Origin: Rodentolepis nana
Lineage: Eukaryota; Platyhelminthes; Cestoda; Cyclophyllidea; Hymenolepididae
Direction of reading: 5' to 3'
Assembly (NCBI GenBank): GCA_900617975.1
Contig: UZAE01000924.1
Location: 1-16,779, forward strand
DNA: 16,779 bases
Below the pieces are notes generated by a model. The model did not search any database, was not told the DNA's origin, and worked only from the letters and a program-made list of their open reading frames with translations. The position numbers were made by a program, and so were the translations under genes. Numbering within the stretch: the stretch's first letter is position 1; each line of letters begins with the position of its first letter. Shown in pieces: positions 8,401 through 16,779 of the stretch.

Positions 8401-11400
8401 GACACTCACTTCAGCAGATTATTTTAATTGTTCTATTACACCTAAATAATGACAAATACAAGCCTTTTAGGGTAAACGTCATAGATTAGTACACAGTTGT
8501 TTTGTTCTAGATGTATTAAAGTTGTTCACAAGCACTATGATTCTTTTGATAGACTAATTATATGTGACGATGACAAGAATAGATGACTGGAACTCGACTG
8601 AATTACGAAAGTGATTTGCGCCTGCATTACACAGTCTAAGAAATAGTTTCATATAGATCAAGGACTCAAGAGAAACTATTATTTCAGAAAATTTTACTTT
8701 GTCGAAACTTGTCTGTAGGCAATCTTATGCTTTATACATTTATAGGGAATTGAGAAAAAATGTCTGATTAAAATTTTACATTTTATCCTTAGTAAAATTA
8801 ATAAGATTTCAAATTTGCCTTTATTAAAAACCTAAATAGAACTTGATATCAAACACTTTAATTGCTTCTTCATTACTCTATACTATGTTTTTGACTTAAA
8901 TGATATTTAAATTTTGTTTCAACTAGGTTAGATGAATACTTGGAAATTGAAATTAAAAAAGCATTTAATAATTTTTTTAATTTTTATACGCTATCTTATA
9001 GAAAGAGAATTCCCATAGTTGGCTATGGAACTCCAATATAAAATAAGAAAAGTTTTCATATTCTATTGTTTCACTTTTAAGCTTACCAATTTAATATTTA
9101 ATTTGATTACTCTACGGTATTTTTGGCTCTTTCGATACTTCTGTGAACTCAGCATTATATTTAATTGAAACCTGACCAAAATATTTGGTAGGTTAGAGTT
9201 TGCTTAATGTAGAACTATCGGGATTTTGTAAGTTGTGTTTCCCAACAAACACCCATCAGTCGCATTTTTTCATAAAATGGTGACGATAATATGGTCACTA
9301 CTTGCCTCTCGATTATGTCATATCTAATCATCTAGTACACATATTTATGATTTTAACTATTTCAGCTCTGCTTCAAACAAGTTTATTTTGCGAAACTAAG
9401 CTCAGGATGGTGAACACTTTTAACATAGTACCTGTTATTTCACAGAAATAGGAAAGCTTTTTAGAGTTTTAGCCCAACTTAGCCAGCGTTAAAAACCTAA
9501 AAATTTGTTAATATAGGCTAATTACTCCAACAAAAGGAAGACAAAGGTAGCTCGATTTTAGGAATTCACCTTCGATAGCACAGAACTGAATGGTGGAATA
9601 GATAGATATGTAAGGTCACGAGATTTTAGATCTTAATGAAAATGAGTCCGATTGCCTCTAGATTCACTGAAAACTTACCTCCAATAGAAATTAACTTTTC
9701 TCCTATCCTGGAAATTATAAGGGCATAGAGGAGCCAATCGAAATCAAAGTAAAACGCGTGTGCATTTGTGTATAGTTATTGTAATTTTAAGTTTGCCTGG
9801 CGAAATGGTGACAAAATGTCTCTATCAGTCTAACCCTCTGAACACTAGCAGGGCTGAAAAAGAACTTCCAAACACAGAAAGCTTATGCCCAAAACGTCGG
9901 TTTAGCTCTTCTGAAAGCACTAGAACCTAAAATTCGTTTCTCCCAATGTCCAATTATGGTGCTCTATATGGTCTTGAAATTGGTTACCCTTTAGTCTTAA
10001 AGGAACTTTCCTATTTGCTGAAATTCGCCTTCGCAAGTTACTAATTTGTCTGAAAAATACAGAAATTGGAGCTTGTGTTACTCTCTCAGGGGAATAGTTG
10101 CATAAATGGGACTGCTTCTTCATTTTTTTCAAATATGATTCCCATAGGCTGTTTTAAAAATGTAACAGAACAAATTGTCTCTGTAGCATTGGAGTCATAA
10201 ACGATTATTCTTACATGTGTATTTTTAATTAAAGGACATATAATAAATTATAAAATTTATTACTTGTTCATGTGACACTGCATTATCAAATTAAAATCCA
10301 CTACACTTTAATTACATAGGTTTAATCTTCTGTGAAAAAATCTAAGAAGAATTTTAAAGCATCAGCGAAAAAAAGCTAATTTAGTGATACAAAATATATC
10401 GATCGATTTCCAAGCTCTTATAAGAATGAGACGGAGATCCAAATGATTTTAAAAGAGTTTGATCTATAAAATATGCCATTCGATCTCCTTCCTCTAAGAG
10501 CGTTTTAACAAATTTCAGGATATAAAACAAAAATGGAGGAAACTAAAAATTCTACTCACTCACTCTTTTCAATACACTCTAAAAATATAAAATTGGAAAA
10601 AATTTTACCCCAATTTTAATAGTAATGTACATTGACCTTGAGAATTAAGTAGTAACTTACTAAGGTTTTAAACCACAAATAAAAGCATTATTGCTAACTG
10701 TGCTAAAAAATTAAACGATGACGAAGCTTTCACCTTTTACCTATTTAGCATAAATTAGCTCGTCACCAGATCCGCTAGTCACGTATTACGTGTTTGAAAC
10801 CTATTTCAGTAGTTGTACGATTATGGTAACCATGGCACGTTTATGAAAAGAAGACGACGCCCTTTCACAGATACATCGATCACTCATAAGAGCGCTAATT
10901 ACTGTTAAAGATAAGTGGGATTGTAACACCGTATAGTAAATTGTCAGTCCCAGCGTTGAGAGTTGATACCATTTGAGTCCTCAAAAAGGTCCTCACAACG
11001 CTAACTTTGAATCAAAGGTAAATCCTTACCCGTCTGGGCTTAATTCAATCTATTTTTCATCCCTTTTATCTATATATACATATCTGATCGTCTGAACGCA
11101 AAATTCTATCATTTATGAAGATTATATAATTGGCTGATTGGAATTTTAGTGCGACATAAGTACGAATTGATTCATTCGCCTGATTTAAAAAATCCAAGGT
11201 TAGCATTTTAATATATAATGTCAAGTGGAGACATGTCGGGTAAATACTGATAAATGAATTGACGACTGATTTATACGGAATCAATTTATACTTCAATCGT
11301 AAATGGCCTTCACAAAAAATTTCAGATTAACTGATAAATTATGGAAAATATTACCACATTATTAAAAAAAAACCAAATTTTTAAGTTTATTTAATAGTTT

Positions 11401-12698
11401 AAAATTTGTTCAACAGCAAAGGATAAAATTATTAAACGCTGATGTGTCTGGTGCATAAAATAAGATAGCATTTGCTTGGATTAATTTAAAATAATCTACT
11501 CTTAAAAGCACAGAATATGCAGTGTTAAAAGCTTATAAGAATTCGACTCCAATTACAGCGAGAGGGTAAAACTTCTCCATTTTAATTATACATTGTAAAA
11601 GCGCACTAGTCATTCAAGCGGAAATAGCAAACATCCCATGTAGTTATTTCATATTGTAAATACGTGATGGAAGTTTAAATTTGCAAAAGCATCCAATTTT
11701 GTTAGATTTGAGGAAAGATTTGAACAATATTCTTGGAAAAGCTCTAATATTTCCACTCAATGCGTACTACAAAATAGTTGACTCTGAAATATATTCTTTT
11801 AGTTCATTTTTATAATCCTTGCTCATATCAGTTGGTCCTATTTATTGATATGAAAATATGTTTGGAAACGTCTATACCTGCAAATAGTAAGAGATGATTG
11901 CTTATGAGATCAAGCAATTTTCAAAAATTAATGGCTACTGGCGGAAGAGAGATTCGAGGTACCATACGCTTAGAGTTGATTCATGAAAGTCCTTTTCACT
12001 ACCATGTAATTTTACAATTTTTCGGTAAATATTAGTGCTGCTAAGTGAGAGACTAACCACCGAAGAAACATAGAGACATAGTATAACCTACATGCTTTTT
12101 TGAAACGTTTTACCCTTCAGAGTCTTCTGGAGATTTTCTCATTTGAATTTCAATCTTGTACAAGATGTTGGTGAAGAAGAAGATTGCCTCCTTTCAAAAT
12201 CGCTTGAAATTTAAGTAAAAGACTCTCCAATCAACCTGTTGATAGCTTTGTGGCAAAATATTGATTGTCGATGAATTATTAACAAACTGGTCTTTAGTAA
12301 CAAAATTCCAAGTGTTCAAGGATAAAATAAAGACGCTTTTGGCGATTTCAAATGTTGTATTAGCTCAGACCAAGGGGAGTCAACTTAAACCTTTGCGTCT
12401 TAAAAGAGGCTGCAAATTAAGAAATTACGATTAGTTAAACAAATTTTGATAAATTTGAAATGAAAGCCTCTGTGGTATACGTGCCAATTTAGAGGTACGT
12501 TATTGATTCTAATCTGTGCGATATTTTAAAGTCATAATTAGTTTAGTCATAGCAACGTAGACGGATTTTCGATATCGAAAGTAAAATTAAATGCTTTCAA
12601 TAATTTCACAATATTAATCATATGCTTCCACTCATATGTTGGCTTTTCCACGCCAAAATGCAAGTTAAGTCGAATTTTAAGTTATTTATAATTTAGAT
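5441..12698. other. 7.3-kb AT-rich stretch without recognised gene
   Basis: I find no copy of the local repeat, no tRNA-like element and no recognisable coding domain on either strand. An (AT)n run of 15 nt lies at 5676-5690. Small inverted repeats include TATTTATT-TG-AATAAATA at 7922-7939 and CCATAG-TTGG-CTATGG at 9013-9028. The segments around 9780-9920 and 10740-11060 look somewhat richer in G+C than their surroundings but give no readable product. Open frames of 64-86 codons here show no motif. Intergenic or intronic DNA is the simplest reading. Confidence 0.5.
5676..5690. repeat. (AT)n microsatellite
   Basis: An uninterrupted run of alternating A and T, 15 nt long. It is a simple-sequence tract with no associated feature. 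Confidence 0.9.
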
Positions 12699-12707
12699 TT
12701 TGATTAA

Positions 12708-13033
12708 GGGGTGTACGATAGAATTACCTACACGTGGTGCACCCTAGGCAACATAAACTAATAAGGCAAAAGTGTATACACCGGCAGCTAACTTCTGACT
12801 TAAAGCTACTATGACCCCACTGTATGTCATATTCTCCCACTTTCACTGTACTCACCTTACCTTTTCTCTGCCTTTGTGTTTGTCTGCTTCTTTTACTTCT
12901 ATGACATACACTTCTGTTCCGCCTCTCCACTTTCTGTGACTTTGATGTTCCTCCCTTCTGTGGAGCCTGAAGTTAGCTAAATTGCCAATGATAACTGTCA
13001 TGAAGCTTACCATTTGAAATAAATAAAAAATAC
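12708..13033 (+). mobile_element. SINE-like retroposon, near-complete copy 6 (diverged)
   Basis: This copy of about 326 bp starts GGGGTGTACGATAGAATTACC and ends ACCATTTGAAATAAATAAAA. Possible target-site duplication: TTTGATTAA (12699-12707) and TTTAATTAA (13034-13042), 8 of 9 identical but low in complexity. It is the most diverged near-complete copy. Both head hairpin arms carry substitutions so that the long stem is lost, although the E-box at 12731-12736 survives. The tail stem-loop at 12989-13000 reads TGAT-AACT-GTCA, still pairable through a G-U wobble. The minus-strand frame of 68 codons at 12724-12930 lies entirely inside the repeat and is not a gene. Confidence 0.83.
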
Positions 13034-13042
13034 TTTAATTAA

Positions 13043-15090
13043 AACTCATAAAATATTAAGGGAAACAAAACTCTACTGTTTTTATTTCGGTAGATAAATC
13101 TTAATTCATTAATAATAAATGATCATTATATCTATCGTTAATTAACTTCATGCTTATTATCGTTCTTTTAAACAACACCAGTGCTTTGAGATCCAAGTAA
13201 AAATGCCAAAAAAGGCATACAAATGGAAATAATTATTGGAAATAGGTGCCAATTTGAGTAATTTTACTCAACACCCCCGCCAAAATAGATCTTTACTGCT
13301 TTTTTGAGCATTAAATCCACCTAGAATCTTTTTTATGAGATCGACTGTAGTCTCCGGAGATCACAACGGTTTGGAATGTCACTTGTGCCTTGACATATCG
13401 CCCTTTGAGTAAGGAGATTTTTTGAACGGCACACAAAATTTCGGAATCCAAACTTGAGACAACTTCAGGTACTTAAAATGTAATTACTCGCTATTTCTTC
13501 ATTACTCTCCATAACCATTCCGTCAAATAATAATGTCAAAAATATGGAGACATGGAAACCTATTTTTATGCCTTCGTATGTGCTTTAATTTCAAATACCT
13601 AGGGTGCATGTAGACTCTGCAAATTTTAAGCGAAATGCCATGATCATATTTACCTCATTTTATTTTCAAGGAAATTACTACCCATTATTTCCGGTTGTTT
13701 GCTTATCCAAATGCAAATACTAACTGATAATATCAGGTTAATCCATTTTCTCTGTGCACGTTATATTTTTTAAAAATAATATAGTCCGCCTCAAATGAGT
13801 TATTTGCTTCCATCCTCGAGGCAATTCTGAATTATGAAAGGAGTGGCATTATTAAATTTACATCATTTGAGACTTAATGGTCTGTGGTAACTAATATTTT
13901 ACTGAAATCTAGCATCTTCATCACCGCTGAGTAGCCTGAACGATTAGTATGTACTTAGGGACCTTCTTTAGATAAAATAATACTACGAATTGGACAATTG
14001 AATCCCTTTAAGTAATTGATTCGGGTCTGAAAACTCCAACTTACTTTATAAGCTTTGCTTAGTAAACATCTTCATTAAAGTGACTTGTCTATCATCACCA
14101 GAGTTCAAATTTAATTCCACATTTTCTACCAACATCCTCTGATTGGAAGAATTGTCGGGAAAACGTCGAAATAATCAGTCAAAGCAATAAAGCATCATTA
14201 TATTTAATTCAGTAGCATAATTGCATTTTTCTATTTATCTACTAATTTTCAATCTATTTGGTTGTAATTTATCCGATCTGATATGAGCATATTTTCAAAT
14301 TATTATTTTCTATTTTTAAGGAAGAGCTTAATGTAGATGGTGTTATTCATTTGCATACATTAAACAAGCTGTTGGGTGGCTATAATTCAAGTAGATGTCA
14401 CGTGCCAACTACCAAAGGAAATCAGTTAAGGGAACCTGGTAAATTAAATTCAGGAAAACCCTAGTTGAAATTCATAATTAATACGATCTGCGAAATGGAT
14501 TGGAAATGTGAAAATGGAATTTGGTGCATTATATGCTATTTGCTATTTATTAAGGCGTTTCAGTATCGTATGATTGGCATTCTATATATTTTCAGAAATA
14601 TATTTCATCAACTTAAAAATTGATTTTTTTATTTTTTAATAACGGCTATTAAGTAGTAGATGTAATACTAAATATTCACTAGCTTTATTATACAAATGTG
14701 CATTTTGCCGTAAATAGATGCTGTGTATTGAAGTACTTACAAAGTTATATTTGTTTGAACTTTCTAATTGCAGGTATACTCTTACTCTCCATCATTCCAT
14801 TATCGGATGAACAATATTTCTAAATAATTTTAGCATAATCTACTTTTTAGTGAACTCATCTTCGAGGAAATAAAAATGTATTTTTGGCTTAATTATTTGG
14901 CATTTTCATTACCATTGCAATATGCACAACCAATTTTATCAATTTTAAATAGAAGAGAATGCATGATAATTGATTTAATTCGGTAGAACAGGTAGGTAAA
15001 AGCTATTTAAAAGCCTCGTAAGTAACTAGAGTTAGCTCAATATGACCTCAATAAAATCGTCACTCGACCCGTAATAATTATTCATGAAAA
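13043..15090. other. AT-rich stretch, no confident gene
   Basis: No local-family repeat or RNA gene is seen. A palindrome AATGATCATT lies at 13118-13127. The only segment that reads like possible coding sequence is 14321-14438, listed separately at low confidence. Confidence 0.5.
14321..14438 (+). other. Weak exon-like segment, unrecognised
   Basis: A pyrimidine-rich stretch ending in TTTTTAAG (AG at 14319-14320) precedes an open frame read as EELNVDGVIHLHTLN and so on. The segment ends at CCTG before GTAAAT (GT at 14439-14440). It would be a 118-bp internal exon, and its G+C (about 39% by hand count) is above the local level. The frame stays open until a TAG at 14461-14463. I do not recognise the peptide. 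A frame of about 45 codons with plausible splice signals can arise by chance, no partner exons were found, and the donor is not a strong match. It is recorded only as a candidate. Confidence 0.15.
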
Positions 15091-15093
15091 AAT

Positions 15094-15124
15094 GAACGCC
15101 TGCCATTTGAAATAAATAAATTTA
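15094..15124 (+). mobile_element. Tail-only fragment of the SINE/LINE family
   Basis: GAACGCCTGCCATTTGAAAT followed by AAATAAA matches the last 30 bases of the family in plus orientation. Upstream sequence does not match, so it is either an extremely 5'-truncated insertion or the end of an eroded one. Because SINE-like copies and the LINE share this tail, its parent cannot be decided. It directly abuts an inverted copy at 15125. Confidence 0.75.
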
Positions 15125-15143
15125 TATATACCAAATGGCAGGC
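15098..15143. repeat. Tail-to-tail inverted repeat of two elements
   Basis: GCCTGCCATTTG (15098-15109) and CAAATGGCAGGC (15132-15143) are perfect 12-bp reverse complements separated by 22 AT-rich bases. They are the facing 3' tails of two oppositely oriented family members. In RNA or single-stranded DNA this would form a hairpin. Confidence 0.85.
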
Positions 15144-15233
15144 CTTTTGATAGTTATCATTAGCTCTTTTGTTGCCGTATGAGTATACGTTGCCAATGGT
15201 GCACCACGTGGAGGTAAGTCTATCGCACACCCC
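15125..15233 (-). mobile_element. SINE-like element with internal deletion, copy 8
   Basis: This minus-strand copy keeps both ends. The tail (CCAAATGGCAGGCC, stem-loop TGAT-AGTT-ATCA at 15148-15159, TTAGCTCTTTTGTTG) is joined to the head (CCGTATGAGTATACGTTGCC, E-box at 15205-15210, AGGTAAGTCTATCGCAC, terminal CACACCCC ending at 15233). About 210 bp of middle sequence, including one arm of the head hairpin, is missing. Both sides of the junction resemble TTTTGTTG or TTTTTTGCCG, so a deletion at short T-rich homology is plausible. No clear target-site duplication was found. Confidence 0.82.
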
Positions 15234-15239
15234 TTATTT

Positions 15240-16080
15240 TATGCAATAAAGTGTCATGGTATCTGGCCATTTGTTCATAATTTAATCATTTCATTGCCAA
15301 AATTGCACAATTTTCAGCTCGTGATATGATGCATTGTTTAAATATGGCCAACGGTTGTCAACATATAGTCTCCGATTTGAAAATACCGTATCTCTTCTTA
15401 TATTTTTTCCGACTTGATTAACTTGGAGCTAATTATATCGACAATAGAGATAAATATGCTAGAGATCTGAACCTACGTTCATAAATATGGAGGAATTATC
15501 ATTGAAACAAGTGAAATTTTGTTCTATCAAATTGTAACATATGAAGACTAGGTTTTATAATTAACAAAATTTATTTTTGTCACCTTTGGGAATTAACAAT
15601 TTCAATCATTCACCGAAATGAATTAATGAATTGAAAATGAATTGGCTAAATTTTGTCATTTGTTATCAACTTTGCTGGAGAATTTTAAGTAATATTGACT
15701 TCAATTTAAAAGTAAAGCCTTACATATTATTCGTAGAATCCAAAATACTAAAATTCGTAAGAGCTTCCCTACCATTCAGATTTATCAGTAATTACGCTGA
15801 TATAGAAGCCACAGACAGTTTGATCATTGAATCATTGAATGATCAATTGTGCAGGAAGAAATTTTAAAAATAGTCTTTGACAGTTTGAATCTTGAATTAG
15901 TATTTACATGTAGCAAGGAAAGAGACTCCGCTCAGCAATTTGTGTTCGTGGGAGTAACATGAATATTCTTGATATAATCAACGTCTAACTGAAGAAGAAC
16001 CTTCCGTATTTTCTAATAACGGGTTCCCAAAAGCCATTTTTGCGTTCTCGGTCATTTAAATAGGGGTTAAAGAATAACTC
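15240..16080. other. Stretch without recognised gene, with short local repeats
   Basis: The 78-codon frame at 15631-15867 has no recognised domain and is rich in residues encoded by AT-rich codons, so I treat it as chance. Its end overlaps the cluster of short direct and inverted repeats at 15814-15897. Nothing else was identified. Confidence 0.5.
15814..15897. repeat. Cluster of short direct and inverted repeats
   Basis: TTGATCATT (15820-15828) and AATGATCAA (15838-15846) form a perfect 9-bp inverted repeat around a 9-nt loop. ATCATTGA is repeated within it. GACAGTTTGATCATTGAAT (15814-15832) recurs as GACAGTTTGAATCTTGAAT (15879-15897) with 16 of 19 matches. It may be a local duplication or a remnant of an unidentified element. 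Confidence 0.6.
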
Positions 16081-16084
16081 TCTA

Positions 16085-16318
16085 TTAAAACACCTTCACA
16101 GATTGGGAGTATACACTCAACCCACATGCCCCCTATGTAACCTACAGGAGGAAATGGAGAAGACCCACCTGATTCGGTGTCCAGCCCTAAAGGCAACGAC
16201 GGAAAGCCAGAGATACGGGGAATCAAGAAGACAGCTAATGAACTGCTATCAATTAACTGCTATAAATGTACCCCCCCCCCACTCAAGAGGGAAGCTGAAG
16301 TCAAAGTTTAAGGGCTAA
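16085..16318 (+). pseudogene. C-terminal remnant of a LINE reverse transcriptase polyprotein
   Basis: The readable frame contains HLHRLGVYTQPT, then a knuckle C-x2-C-x9-H-x3-C (CPLC at 16121-16132 through the H and final C of THLIRC, ending about 16174), then an ALKATTESQRYGESRRQLM segment and a lysine-rich end. In arthropod LINEs with an RNase H domain, a motif of the type HLxRxG followed by a CCHC knuckle closes the ORF2 product; that is family knowledge. Here the endonuclease, reverse transcriptase and RNase H domains are missing, so the fragment cannot be active. The TAA stop (16316-16318) lies inside the shared tail. The codons spanning the C10 run and after may be former 3' untranslated sequence now read through. 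The clade (for example R1 or jockey-like) cannot be assigned from this piece. Confidence 0.75.
16271..16280. repeat. Poly-C run in the LINE 3' region
   Basis: Ten consecutive C residues. The SINE-like copies have a C-rich run at the corresponding place (near 308-320 in copy 2, C8 on the minus strand of copy 4, CCCCACCCC in copy 5). The tract is probably ancestral to both elements and prone to slippage. Confidence 0.8.
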
Positions 16319-16357
16319 TGATAAATATCATAAAGCCTGCCATTTGAAATAAATATA

Positions 16358-16779
16358 CTTCCCTACTAATGCAACTCACTAAGATGTAATCGACAAATAG
16401 GAACTGTTCCTAGAATAAGCATTAGGAATACCTTGAAGAAGCTCTTGGTTCGGCTGTTCATACATAAAATCTGCACGTCACGTATTAATTAGTTTAAAAT
16501 TGAGTTGAAATATTGAGGTGAGTTTTCATTTGCCCTTTAGAAATCTCGAGTAGAATGTCGTAGTAATATAAGCCATTCAATGAACAGTAAGAATACAAAG
16601 CCAAACCTCTATACTTTTTATTATAAAATCAATTTTCATTTAAGACGTATTCGTTAATTTAAGCGGGTGAATGAAGATACTCGTAATTTTATTTTCATAA
16701 TCAATTTTTTTCATTTAAATTAACGTTCACTACTTTACTGTAGCAGCGGGACATAATAGATCCGCTTTTGAAGGAGAAA
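16358..16779. other. AT-rich stretch without recognised gene
   Basis: No coding or RNA feature was seen. GAG followed by GTGAGT near 16514-16522 resembles a splice donor, but the upstream DNA has stops in all plus frames. AATCAATTTTCATTTAA (16627-16643) recurs at 16699-16718 with three extra T residues, a minor direct repeat. Confidence 0.5.

Larger units (their letters stand above)
16085..16357 (+). mobile_element. 5'-truncated LINE, 3' end only
   Basis: This is the last 270 or so bases of a non-LTR retrotransposon. The coding part (to 16318) carries a C-terminal Cys/His knuckle. The 3' end holds a C10 run at 16271-16280, GAAGTCAAAGTTTAAGGGCT, the stem-loop TGAT-AAAT-ATCA at 16319-16330, and GCCTGCCATTTGAAATAAATA containing an AATAAA polyadenylation signal. 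This tail matches that of the SINE-like copies, which places it as the probable source of their retroposition machinery. The 5' boundary is estimated from where the frame stops resembling the family (upstream in-frame stop TAG at 16061-16063). No target-site duplication was found. Severe 5' truncation is typical of LINE insertions. Confidence 0.8.

Noticed and set aside
9673..9683. ACTTACCTCCA, an 11-mer identical to the element head and a perfect minus-strand splice donor
   Set aside because: Flanking bases do not match the head, and the adjoining minus-strand open frame is only about 32 codons with no recognised content. Chance match is most likely.
9920..10132. 70-codon minus-strand ORF in a slightly G+C-richer segment
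   Set aside because: No recognised domain, and the G+C difference is patchy when counted by line.
15631..15867. 78-codon plus-strand ORF
   Set aside because: Rich in residues from AT-rich codons, no known motif, and its end lies in a cluster of short repeats.
16514..16522. GAG-GTGAGT splice-donor-like site
   Set aside because: Upstream sequence has stops in all plus-strand frames, so no exon can be supported.

Overview
This window looks like non-coding nuclear DNA from a eukaryote, most likely an arthropod. It is strongly AT-rich by eye, has no convincing long ORF, and contains several dispersed copies of one short retroposon family plus the 3' end of a LINE. The LINE fragment encodes a Cys/His knuckle of the kind found after the RNase H domain in many arthropod non-LTR retrotransposons. 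I cannot identify the species. I see no bacterial-type genes, tRNA, rRNA or CRISPR.

The main content is a SINE-like element of about 310-326 bp. Near-complete copies lie at 117-424 (+), 1931-2253 (-), 5107-5429 (+) and 12708-13033 (+). Partial copies lie at 1-92 (+, 3' end), 862-1075 (-, head-only with tandem heads), 15094-15124 (+, tail only) and 15125-15233 (-, internally deleted). The four near-complete copies are bounded by recognisable target-site duplications of 9-15 bp. These fix the element's ends: a 5' terminus of GGGGTGTG and a 3' AATAAATAAA-type tail. The plan is: (i) a head of about 75 nt that folds into a long hairpin and carries CCACGTGGTGCACC; (ii) a pyrimidine-rich middle; (iii) a 3' tail with a poly-C run, a 4-bp stem-loop and GCCTGCCATTTGAAATAAATA.

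The most informative feature is at 16085-16357. A 5'-truncated LINE encoding HLHRLGVY followed by a CPLC...H...C knuckle ends in the same 3' tail as the SINE-like copies. The short element therefore looks like a non-autonomous partner of that LINE and probably uses its reverse transcriptase by tail recognition. The tail stem-loop is kept in all seven copies that include it, twice through G-U wobbles.

Layout: 1-435 holds two same-strand copies close together; 862-1075 a head-only cluster with three head modules; 1916-2268 a reverse copy; 5096-5440 a forward copy; 5441-12698 a long AT-rich stretch with no recognised gene; 12699-13042 a forward copy; 13043-15090 unrecognised apart from one weak exon-like segment at 14321-14438; 15094-15233 a tail-to-tail pair of fragments; 15814-15897 a small cluster of short repeats; 16085-16357 the LINE 3' end; the rest is unrecognised. 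The short ORFs across the repeats (recurring peptides such as IDLPPRGAPW) are translations of the repeat and not genes.
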